61,975 bases of DNA, from contig DIME01000148.1 in the NCBI GenBank assembly GCA_002425405.1, forward strand, positions 1 to 61,975, given 5' to 3'. The notes under the pieces are model-generated. The model was not told the origin of the DNA and made no database searches. It was given only the letters and a program-made list of their open reading frames with translations. The position numbers and the translations under genes were made by a program. This stretch comes from Candidatus Accumulibacter vicinus (GTDB lineage Bacteria; Pseudomonadota; Gammaproteobacteria; Burkholderiales; Rhodocyclaceae). Positions 41,797 through 49,168 of the stretch are shown one piece after another. The stretch's first letter is position 1; each line of letters opens with the position of its first letter.

Positions 41797-43095
41797 ATGG
41801 CACACAGGATTGCGATGAAGTTGATTCCGGCGCTGTTGTTGGCCGCCTTGTCGGGCACGGTCGCTGCGTCGGGTTTTCAGTTGCTGGAGCAGGGCAGCGG
41901 CCTGGGTAATGCCTACGCCGGTTCCGCAGCCAAGGCCAGCGATGCCAGCACGATCTTCTGGAACCCGGCGGGGATGACGCAGCTGCAGGCGCGTGAAGTC
42001 TCCGGTGGCCTGACGGCGGTGAAACCGAGTTTCAAGTTCGACAACAGCGCGTCCCAGGTGGGCGTCTTCAATGCCGTGGGTGACGGTGGCGACGCCGGCG
42101 GTTGGGCGGTCGTTCCAAATGGCTACCTGTCCTGGGCGGTAAACCGGGATTTGTACGTTGGTCTGGGCATCGGTGCACCTTTTGGCCTGAAGACGAAGTA
42201 TGACAAACCCTGGAAAGGCAGTGCGCAGTCGGACGAGTTCGACATCAAGACGATCAACATCAACCCGTCGATTGCCTATCGGGTTAACAACATGGTATCG
42301 CTGGGCGCCGGCGTGAGCTGGCAGAAAATCGAGGCGGATTACTTTCGCCAGGCAGCCATCGTCCCGGGCGCTTCCGGGGTCAGAGCCCACCTGAGTATCA
42401 ACGATGATGCCTGGGGCTGGAACATCGGCGCCTTGTTTACCCTCTCTCCGGCGACCAAGGTCGGCGTGTCATATCGCTCGGCCATTCAATACCATACCGA
42501 GGGCACTTCGAAACTGAGCAGCAATGGCACGCCGGCAGCCAACGCGACGGCCTTGGCGCTGATCAACTCCGGCCGGCAGAGTGATGTCAAGGCCAGTATC
42601 AAGGTGCCGGATACCTTCGTTCTGAGCGTGACACAAAAACTCAGCGATCAATGGGAGATGCTCGGCGATGTCTCCTGGACGGGCTGGAGTTCGATCAAGA
42701 ATGTAGACATTGTCCGTACCTCGGGACCGCAGACCGGCCGGACTGCGGAGACGCTGACCGCGCTCTTCGAGGATACCTGGCGTGTTGCCCTGGGGGCGAA
42801 CTACCGTTACACCGACACGCTGAAATTCATGTTTGGTCTCGCCTATGACCAGACGCCGGTCAAGAATGCGAGTACACGATTGACCGCATTGCCGGACAAC
42901 GATCGTACGTGGTTTACCTTCGGCACCCAATGGAAGCCGGCCAAGGAACAGACGCTTGAACTCGGCTTGGCGTATCTGTACCTCCAGAACACCAAGATCA
43001 ACAGCAACAAGAGCGCTGAAGGTCGTGGCACGGTCATTGGTGACTACGATTCCAGCGTCTGGATTCTCGGCGCACAGTACTCGATCGCTTTCTGA
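41797..43095 (+). CDS. Outer-membrane long-chain fatty acid / aromatic transporter, FadL/TodX family
   Basis: 432 residues. A signal peptide (IAMKLIPALLLAALSGTVAASG) is followed by the FadL family N-terminus GFQLLEQGSGLGNAYAGSAAKASDASTIFWNPAGMTQL, which forms the hatch. The rest is predicted beta strands ending in an aromatic C-terminus (SVWILGAQYSIAF), as for outer-membrane barrels. Members import long-chain fatty acids or hydrophobic aromatics. The ATG at 41797 has AAGGGGGAG upstream; an ATG at 41761 with GGAGG is an equally formed alternative that adds 12 residues. It lies amid beta-oxidation genes. Confidence 0.9.
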   Translation: MAHRIAMKLIPALLLAALSGTVAASGFQLLEQGSGLGNAYAGSAAKASDASTIFWNPAGMTQLQAREVSGGLTAVKPSFKFDNSASQVGVFNAVGDGGDAGGWAVVPNGYLSWAVNRDLYVGLGIGAPFGLKTKYDKPWKGSAQSDEFDIKTININPSIAYRVNNMVSLGAGVSWQKIEADYFRQAAIVPGASGVRAHLSINDDAWGWNIGALFTLSPATKVGVSYRSAIQYHTEGTSKLSSNGTPAANATALALINSGRQSDVKASIKVPDTFVLSVTQKLSDQWEMLGDVSWTGWSSIKNVDIVRTSGPQTGRTAETLTALFEDTWRVALGANYRYTDTLKFMFGLAYDQTPVKNASTRLTALPDNDRTWFTFGTQWKPAKEQTLELGLAYLYLQNTKINSNKSAEGRGTVIGDYDSSVWILGAQYSIAF

Positions 43096-43116
43096 TCGCG
43101 TTCCACGGTTCGCCAG

Positions 43117-43145
43117 AAAAGCCCCGGATTCCGGGGCTTTTTTTT
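43117..43145 (+). terminator. Rho-independent terminator after the FadL gene
   Basis: AAAAGCCCCGG and CCGGGGCTTTT pair around a 3-base loop and run into nine T in a row. It separates the FadL gene from the promoter of the next operon. Confidence 0.92.
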
Positions 43146-43189
43146 GCCTGCCATTGACGTATCGGCGCCGAGCGTTTTCCGCATTTCGG

Positions 43190-43217
43190 TTGACGCTACC
43201 TCCAGGTTGCGTATAAT
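43190..43217 (+). promoter_or_regulatory. Strong sigma-70 promoter of the second fadN operon
   Basis: TTGACG (43190-43195), a 16-base spacer, and a perfect TATAAT (43212-43217). The last base of the -10 box is the first base of the operator, so a bound repressor would block RNA polymerase. Confidence 0.85.
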
Positions 43218-43232
43218 TCAAACGTTCGTTTT
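43217..43232. promoter_or_regulatory. Probable PsrA operator of the second fadN operon
   Basis: TTCAAACGTTCGTTTT contains CAAAC-N4-GTTTT, matching the PsrA consensus in all but the last position. It is the exact reverse complement of 9301-9316 upstream of psrA. In Pseudomonas, PsrA represses a fadBA operon, which agrees with the genes here. Confidence 0.75.
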
Positions 43233-43309
43233 ATCGGCTTTGTGCAGAGCCTTTGCGGGGTGTTCCCGGCGAACATCAACGACCAGAAAGACCAGACAAG
43301 GAGGACAGC

Positions 43310-45697
43310 TTGAGCAACTTCATCGTACGCAAGGCCGCCGTACTCGGAGCGGGCGTGATGGGCGCGCAGATCGCAGCGCACTTCGCAAATGCCGAAGTGC
43401 CGGTGGTGCTTTTCGATCTGCCGGCCAGGGAAGGCGATCCCAACGGGATCGTCAGGAGAGCCATCGACGCGCTCAAGAAGCTGGAGCCGTCGCCGCTGGC
43501 AACGAAGGACCGTGTCGACTACATCGACATCGCCAATTATTCGCAGCACCTCGATCAGCTCAGGGATTGCGACCTGATCATCGAAGCCATCGCCGAAAAA
43601 ACCGAGTGGAAGGACGATCTGTATCGCCAGATCGCACCCTTCGTTTCGCCCGCTGCGATCATCGCCTCGAACACCTCGGGGCTGTCGATCAAGCGCCTCT
43701 CCGAAGGTCTGCCGGAAGCGCTGCGTTCGCGCTTCTGCGGCATCCATTTCTTCAACCCGCCGCGTTACATGCCTCTCGTCGAACTGATCGCGACCCGCAC
43801 CACTGACCTGGCGTTGCTCGACGATCTTGAAACATGGCTGGTCTCGCGCCTCGGCAAGGGTATCGTGCGTGCGCACGATACGCCGAATTTCGTCGCCAAC
43901 CGCGTAGGGGTCTTCTCGATGCTCGCGGTGATGTATCACACTCAGCGCCTCGGACTCGGTTTCGACGTCGTCGATTCGCTGACCGGTCCGATCATCGGCC
44001 GCCCGAAGAGTGCCACCTATCGCACCGCCGACGTCGTGGGTCTCGATACCTTGGCGCATGTCGTCAAGACCATGCAGGATACCTTGCCCGCAGATCCCTG
44101 GCACGGCTACTTCGGCGTGCCGGCATGGCTCGCGGCGCTGATTGGCCAGGGCGCGCTCGGTCAGAAGACGCGCTGCGGAATCTTCCGTAAGGATGGCCGC
44201 GCGATCAAGGTGCTCGACCTGACTCTCCAGGACTACCGTGACAGTGCGGCCGACATCGACCCGAGCGTGCTGGCCATCCTCAAGAACCGTGACCCGGCCG
44301 AGAAGTTCGCACAGTTGCGCGCCAGCGAGCACCCGCAGGCGCAGTTCCTGTGGGCGATCTTCCGCGATATCTTTCATTACGCCGCTTACCATCTGGCCGA
44401 CATTGCCGACAACGCCCGCGATCTCGATTTCGCGATGCGCTGGGGCTTCGGCTGGTCACAGGGCCCGTTCGAGAGCTGGCAGGCGGCTGGCTGGCTGGCG
44501 ATTGCTGAAGCGGTCCGGGCCGACATCGATGCCGGCCGGGCGATGAGCCAGGCTGCACTGCCGGCCTGGGTCTTTGATCGCGTTGCGCAGGAAGGGGTGC
44601 ATGGCGCCCAGGGTTCCTACTCGGCGAGTGCCGACGCCTATCGACCGCGCTCGACCTTGCCGGTCTATCAGCGGCAGATCTTCCCCGATCGGGTGCTGGG
44701 AGAAAACACCATCGCCGGCAGCACGGTCTGGGAGAACGATGGCGTCCGGATGTGGACGCTACCGCAGATCGATCCCGGCATTGCCATCGTCAGCGTCAAG
44801 ACGCGCAACCACACGCTCGGTCGTGACGTGATCGTCGGTCTGCAGGAGGCCGTGGCGCGTGCCGAAGCCGATTATCAGGGCCTGGTGTTGTGGCACGAGG
44901 CGCCTTTCGCGTTTGGTGCCAACCTCAAGGAAGTTGCCGAGGCGATTGCCGACGGCGATTTCGATCTCCTTGAAAGATATGTCGGCGAATTCCAGAATGC
45001 GTCGATGTGCCTGAAGTACGCCAAGGTGCCAGTGATCGCGGCGGTGCAGGGAATGGCACTGGGTGGCGGCTGTGAGTTCGTCATGCATGCGACCAGGCGG
45101 GTGATTGCACTCGAGAGCTACATCGGTCTGGTCGAAGCCGGTGTCGGACTGATCCCTGCCGGCGGTGGCTGCAAGGAGTTCGCCATCCGCGCCGCGCAGC
45201 AGGCCGCCAGGACCGCTGGCAACGACCCCTTTGAATTCATCCAGCCGGTATTCATGACCATTGCCATGGCCACCGTGTCGAAGAGTGGCGCGCAGGCCAG
45301 GGAACTCGGTTTTGCCGTCGACACGGACAAGATCGTTTTCAATGCCCACGAACTGCTGTACGTGGCGCTGCGTGAAGCACGCGGTCTTGCCGAGGCGGGC
45401 TACTACCCGCGCCTGTCACCGCGCGGGATCAAGGTTGCCGGGCGCACCGGCATTGCCAACTGTGTCATGTTGCTTGCCAACATGAAGGAGGGCGGCATGA
45501 TTTCAGCACACGACTATGCGGTCGCCAAAGCTGCGGCGACAGCACTGTGTGGTGGCGACATCGAGACCGGGTCCCTGGTTGACGAGCAGTGGCTGCTGAC
45601 CGTCGAGCGCAAGCTGTTCGTCGAACTACTGAAAAACCCGAAAACTCAGCAGCGTATCCAGCACCTGCTGGAAACCGGCAAGCCGCTGCGTAACTGA
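43310..45697 (+). CDS. 3-hydroxyacyl-CoA dehydrogenase / enoyl-CoA hydratase, FadN-like (copy 2)
   Basis: 795 residues. The start is TTG at 43310, preceded by AAGGAGGAC; no ATG occurs nearby in frame. Dehydrogenase first (AAVLGAGVMGAQIAAHFANAEVPVVLFD, NTSGLSI, HFFNPPRYMPLVEL, GRPKSATYRTADVVGLDTLAHV). Crotonase domain last (VQGMALGGGCEFVMHATRRV, GLVEAGVGLIPAGGGCKEFA). It is closely similar from end to end to the protein at 35.7-38.1 kb. Its own strong promoter and operator set it apart from copy 1, so the two sets may answer to different signals. Confidence 0.92.
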   Translation: MSNFIVRKAAVLGAGVMGAQIAAHFANAEVPVVLFDLPAREGDPNGIVRRAIDALKKLEPSPLATKDRVDYIDIANYSQHLDQLRDCDLIIEAIAEKTEWKDDLYRQIAPFVSPAAIIASNTSGLSIKRLSEGLPEALRSRFCGIHFFNPPRYMPLVELIATRTTDLALLDDLETWLVSRLGKGIVRAHDTPNFVANRVGVFSMLAVMYHTQRLGLGFDVVDSLTGPIIGRPKSATYRTADVVGLDTLAHVVKTMQDTLPADPWHGYFGVPAWLAALIGQGALGQKTRCGIFRKDGRAIKVLDLTLQDYRDSAADIDPSVLAILKNRDPAEKFAQLRASEHPQAQFLWAIFRDIFHYAAYHLADIADNARDLDFAMRWGFGWSQGPFESWQAAGWLAIAEAVRADIDAGRAMSQAALPAWVFDRVAQEGVHGAQGSYSASADAYRPRSTLPVYQRQIFPDRVLGENTIAGSTVWENDGVRMWTLPQIDPGIAIVSVKTRNHTLGRDVIVGLQEAVARAEADYQGLVLWHEAPFAFGANLKEVAEAIADGDFDLLERYVGEFQNASMCLKYAKVPVIAAVQGMALGGGCEFVMHATRRVIALESYIGLVEAGVGLIPAGGGCKEFAIRAAQQAARTAGNDPFEFIQPVFMTIAMATVSKSGAQARELGFAVDTDKIVFNAHELLYVALREARGLAEAGYYPRLSPRGIKVAGRTGIANCVMLLANMKEGGMISAHDYAVAKAAATALCGGDIETGSLVDEQWLLTVERKLFVELLKNPKTQQRIQHLLETGKPLRN

Positions 45698-45717
45698 GCG
45701 AGCAAGGAGAACAGATC

Positions 45718-46920
45718 ATGAGCAAACAGATTCAGGACGCCTACATCGTTGCTGCCACCCGTCTGCCGGTGGGCCGACGCAAGGGCCTGTTGGGCCACGT
45801 TCGTCCCGACGACATGCTGGCGCACGCCATCCGGTCGGTCATGGCGCAGGTGCCAGGGCTTGACCCGGCGCTGGTCGAGGATGTCATCGTCGGCTGCGCG
45901 ATGCCAGAGGCCGAGCAGGGTATGAACGTCGCGCGCATTGGCCTGCTGCTGGCGGGCCTGCCGAACACCGTTCCCGGGGTCACCGTCAACCGCTTCTGCG
46001 CTTCCGGCCTGCAGACGGTGGCGATGGCGGCTGATCGCATTCGCCTCGGTGAAGCCGATGTGATGATCGCCGGGGGAACCGAAACGATGTCACTGATGAA
46101 CCAGATCATGGGCAACAAAATCGCCATCAATCCGGCGATTTTCGAGGCCGAAGAGAATTACGCGATTGGTTTCGGGATGGGAATCACCGCCGAGAAGGTT
46201 GCCGCGCAGTGGAAGATCTCGCGCGAAGACCAGGATGCCTTCGCCCTCGCCTCGAATCAGAAGGCCTGTGCGGCGATCGCCGCGGGTCACTTCAAGGCCG
46301 AGATATCGCCCTATCTGGTCAGCGCACGCGTGCCGAACCTGCAAAGCGGCGAAGTGATGGTCAAGGAGTTTCTGGCCGAGAACGACGAGGGACCACGTTT
46401 GGACAGCAGCATCGAAAACCTCGCCCGCTTGCGGCCGGTGTTTGCCGCACGCGGTTCGGTGACCGCCGGCAACAGTTCGCAGATGTCCGACGGTGCAGCG
46501 GCGGTACTGGTGGTTTCGGAAAAAATCCTCAGGCAGTTCGATCTCAAGCCGCTAGCGCGCTTTGCCGCCTACGCGGTGGCGGGTGTGCCGCCCGAGGTCA
46601 TGGGTATCGGCCCGGTCGAGGCGATTCCTCGGGTGCTCAGGCAGGCCGGAATCAGGCAGGACGAAGTGGACTGGTTTGAGCTGAACGAAGCCTTTGCCGC
46701 GCAGGCGCTGGCCGTGATGCGCACGCTGAACCTCGATCCGGGCAAGGTGAATCCGCTCGGTGGCGCGATCGCTCTCGGCCATCCCCTTGGCGCCACCGGA
46801 ACCGTTCGGACGGCAACGCTGCTGCACGGGATGCAACGCACTGGACAGCGTTACGGCATGGTCTCCATGTGCATCGGCACCGGTATGGGTGCCGCCGGGC
46901 TGTTTGAAGCGATCCGCTAG
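45718..46920 (+). CDS. Acetyl-CoA acyltransferase, FadA-like (copy 2)
   Basis: 400 residues. It has the same motifs as copy 1: AYIVAATRLPVGRRKG, NRFCASGLQTVAMAADRIRLGEADVMIAGGTETMSL, NEAFAAQALAVMRTL, GGAIALGHPLGATGT and CIGTGMGAAGLFEAI. AAGGAGAA lies before the ATG, 20 bases after copy 2 of the FadN-like gene, so the two form a two-gene operon ending in a hairpin. Role: thiolytic cleavage in beta-oxidation. Confidence 0.93.
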   Translation: MSKQIQDAYIVAATRLPVGRRKGLLGHVRPDDMLAHAIRSVMAQVPGLDPALVEDVIVGCAMPEAEQGMNVARIGLLLAGLPNTVPGVTVNRFCASGLQTVAMAADRIRLGEADVMIAGGTETMSLMNQIMGNKIAINPAIFEAEENYAIGFGMGITAEKVAAQWKISREDQDAFALASNQKACAAIAAGHFKAEISPYLVSARVPNLQSGEVMVKEFLAENDEGPRLDSSIENLARLRPVFAARGSVTAGNSSQMSDGAAAVLVVSEKILRQFDLKPLARFAAYAVAGVPPEVMGIGPVEAIPRVLRQAGIRQDEVDWFELNEAFAAQALAVMRTLNLDPGKVNPLGGAIALGHPLGATGTVRTATLLHGMQRTGQRYGMVSMCIGTGMGAAGLFEAIR

Positions 46921-46935
46921 AATTCCTCCGGCGGT

Positions 46936-46974
46936 ACGAAGGCCTCGCCCGGATTTTTCGGGCGAGGCCTTCGT
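46936..46974. terminator. Long perfect hairpin after thiolase copy 2
   Basis: ACGAAGGCCTCGCCCG and CGGGCGAGGCCTTCGT form a perfect 16-bp stem with a 7-base loop (gattttt). There is no T-run after the stem. It is probably the end of the fadN-thiolase transcript, with RNA stabilisation as an alternative role. Confidence 0.65.
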
Positions 46975-47019
46975 GCCTTGGCGGTGAGCGAGGACCGGGA
47001 CAGCGCTGAAAGATGATTC

Positions 47020-47047
47020 TTGAGGCGGACCAAGTGTCTGGCATAAT
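47020..47047 (+). promoter_or_regulatory. Probable promoter of the DUF2802 gene
   Basis: TTGAGG (47020-47025), 16-base spacer, CATAAT (47042-47047), 30 bases before the ATG at 47078. Confidence 0.55.
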
Positions 47048-47077
47048 GTCTGCCGGAAAGGGTCACGAAGGCGTGCA

Positions 47078-47704
47078 ATGGATCTCGATCTACTGGGCAG
47101 TCTGGGGTGGCGCGAAGGCCTGATCGCGGTCATCGTGCTGCTGGTCGCTTACATCATCCTCCTCTATCTGCGCATGCGGCGCCTGCAGCGCGGCGTCATC
47201 ACGTCACCGCCGCTGGCGGCGCAGGCCGCGCAGGCGGCGGCTTACGCGGCAGTCCAGGAATCGGCGTCGGCGCAGGGAGCAGCCGCGGCAGCGGTCGATC
47301 CGGTCGTGACAGTCGCTGCGCCTCCGCCCAGCGGAAGCGCGTCCGTCGCCGCACCCGACGCGCCGGCAGGTGCCGAGCCGGCGTCGCCGGAATTCGCCTG
47401 GAACGAGCCGCCCGCAGGGATGCCCGGGCAAGCGTGGATCGATTCCTTGCAGCGCGAAGTCTATCAGTTGCGCTGCGAGGTGGACGAGTTGCGCACTGAA
47501 GTGTTGGCCGCGCGCGAGGACTTTCGGCAACAGAGCAGGCAATCGACCGGGTCGGCGCCAGCGGCCGCACCGCTTTACAACGATGCGATGCAGATGGCGA
47601 TCCAGGGGCATGACGCGACCACCATCGCCCATCATTGCGGGATCGCTCGTGCCGAGGCGGATCTGGTGGTGGCGCTGGCGCGCAACCGCTACGAGGGTGT
47701 TTAG
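47078..47704 (+). CDS. DUF2802 membrane-anchored protein
   Basis: 208 residues. One hydrophobic segment near the N-terminus (LIAVIVLLVAYIILLYLRM, about 15-33), then an Ala/Pro-rich linker. The C-terminal half has LQREVYQLRCEVDELRTEVLAARED (coiled coil) and a final MAIQGHDATTIAHHCGIARAEADLVVALARNRY helix-turn-helix-like tail typical of DUF2802. Function is unknown; in other proteobacteria such genes sit near flagellar or chemotaxis loci, which is not the case here. It is followed by the SPOR protein 16 bases later. Confidence 0.75.
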   Translation: MDLDLLGSLGWREGLIAVIVLLVAYIILLYLRMRRLQRGVITSPPLAAQAAQAAAYAAVQESASAQGAAAAAVDPVVTVAAPPPSGSASVAAPDAPAGAEPASPEFAWNEPPAGMPGQAWIDSLQREVYQLRCEVDELRTEVLAAREDFRQQSRQSTGSAPAAAPLYNDAMQMAIQGHDATTIAHHCGIARAEADLVVALARNRYEGV

Positions 47705-47720
47705 CCGCGGAGCCCGGGAA

Positions 47721-48395
47721 ATGGCGAAGCGACCGGCAAACAATTTGTCGCCCGCATCTCCCGCCCTGGCTGCGCCTGCCGCTGTCACGCCTGGGTGGTT
47801 AGGGGGGCAAGCCGATCTGAAGCGCCAACTGTGGCGGCAAATGGCCGTTGCCGCGCTCTTGATCGTAGCCGCGCTGGTGATGCTGATCGTGCTGGATTAC
47901 CTGAGCTCGCAGGAGGAAGAGATGGCTGCGGGTCCGCAGTTCACGCAGCCGGTACCGGTCAGAAAACCGCCACCTTCTGTCGACACCAGGCCATCGCCTG
48001 CCGAAAAGCCGCCGCTCGAGCCTCTCGCGGCGGGGCCGCAGGCCAGTGGTGCCGCGCTTGAGAAGTGGCTGCCGGTGGAACCGTCGTCGCCTGAGATCTC
48101 TCCGGGCAACGCCGCGGCGGCTGCAAAAGCAGGCGCACCGCCGGTCGAGCCGCTCGCTACGCCGATGCCACGCCTGCTGGCGGGAATTGTCGTGCAATCC
48201 GGGATCGTGCCGGATGTGCGTCAAGCCGAAGCGATGCAGGCAAGGTTTGTTGCAGAAGGCATCCCTGCAAGTATCGAGGTGCGTCTGCAGCTTGGCCCTT
48301 TCAGGACGCGCGCCGAGGCCGAGGTGGCGCGCCAGAAGATCAAGGGACTCGGGATCGACGGACTGATCACGGTCGGCAAGGTCAGCAGGCCTTGA
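47721..48395 (+). CDS. SPOR-domain inner-membrane protein
   Basis: 224 residues from the ATG at 47721. A basic cytoplasmic tail, one membrane segment (MAVAALLIVAALVMLIVLDYL), a Pro-rich periplasmic linker, and a C-terminal SPOR domain (GIVVQSGIVPDVRQAEAMQARFVAEGIPASIEVRLQLGPFRTRAEAEVARQKIKGLGIDG). SPOR domains bind denuded peptidoglycan at division sites. Its 3' end overlaps the convergent TPR gene by 14 bases. Confidence 0.85.
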   Translation: MAKRPANNLSPASPALAAPAAVTPGWLGGQADLKRQLWRQMAVAALLIVAALVMLIVLDYLSSQEEEMAAGPQFTQPVPVRKPPPSVDTRPSPAEKPPLEPLAAGPQASGAALEKWLPVEPSSPEISPGNAAAAAKAGAPPVEPLATPMPRLLAGIVVQSGIVPDVRQAEAMQARFVAEGIPASIEVRLQLGPFRTRAEAEVARQKIKGLGIDGLITVGKVSRP

Positions 48396-48738
48396 TGGAG
48401 CCGTTCTCCGACGCGGGCAGTTGGCGACGCAGGCGCCGGGCAAAAACGGTCATCTCCCTGGCCGCCTGAATGTCCCCCCGGCTTTCGGCAATGACGATCC
48501 CCTGTTCATAGGCAGCGAGGGCTTCGGCCGGGCGACCGCCCTCGCTCAGTGCCTTCCCGAGGAGCTTCCACGCCGCCGAATACTGGGGGTTGCTCTCGAC
48601 TGCCGCGCGCAGGTGGATTGCCGCTTGTTCAAAGTGGCCGGTCTTGAGATACTCGTTGCCCAGCGAATAACGTAGTACGGCGCCGTCACGCGGGCCGCCG
48701 AGCAGTTTTTCGAGATTGGCGATCAGCACCGTCGTCAT
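48382..48738 (-). CDS. Small tetratricopeptide-repeat protein
   Basis: 118 residues from the ATG at 48738 (GGGGGATA upstream). About two and a half TPR units: RYSLGNEYLKTGHFEQAAIHLRAAVESNP and SAAWKLLGKALSEGGRPAEALAAYEQGIVIAESRGD. No signal peptide, so cytoplasmic. These repeats mediate protein contacts; the partner is unknown. It is convergent with the SPOR gene and divergent from ridA. Confidence 0.85.
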   Translation of the reverse strand: MTTVLIANLEKLLGGPRDGAVLRYSLGNEYLKTGHFEQAAIHLRAAVESNPQYSAAWKLLGKALSEGGRPAEALAAYEQGIVIAESRGDIQAAREMTVFARRLRRQLPASENGSIKAC

Positions 48739-48784
48739 TGATATCCCCCTTTTCAAGCCCCCATTGTAGAGAGAGGACAGCACC

Positions 48785-49168
48785 ATGGCCAGAACGATCA
48801 TTTCAACCCCACATGCGCCTGCGGCGATAGGGACCTACTCGCAGGCGGTCAAGGTCGGCAGTACCGTCTATCTCTCCGGCCAGATCGGACTTGACCCGGC
48901 CAGCATGCAGATGGTCGACGGGATCGACGCGCAGATCGTGCGTGTTTTCGACAACCTCAAGGCCGTGGCGGAAGCAGCTGGCGGCTCGCTGGCCGATGTC
49001 GTCAAGCTCAACGTTTTTCTCACCGACCTGGCGCATTTCGCGACCGTCAACTCGGTGATGGGCTGCTATTTTTCCGAGCCGTTCCCGGCTCGTGCCGCGG
49101 TCGGCGTGGCCTCCCTGCCGCGCGGCGCGCTGGTTGAAGCGGACGCGGTGATGGTGATCGACGACTGA
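48785..49168 (+). CDS. ridA: RidA-family reactive imine deaminase
   Basis: 127 residues of the YjgF/YER057c/UK114 family. Characteristic features are the N-terminal IISTPHAPAAIGTYSQAVKVGSTVYLSGQIGLDP, the QIVRVFDNLKAVAEAAGGSLADVVKLNVFLTDL region and the active-site Arg in PARAAVGVASLPRGALVEADAV. RidA hydrolyses 2-aminoacrylate and related imines released by PLP enzymes. It overlaps recG by one base of stop and start. Confidence 0.92.
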   Translation: MARTIISTPHAPAAIGTYSQAVKVGSTVYLSGQIGLDPASMQMVDGIDAQIVRVFDNLKAVAEAAGGSLADVVKLNVFLTDLAHFATVNSVMGCYFSEPFPARAAVGVASLPRGALVEADAVMVIDD

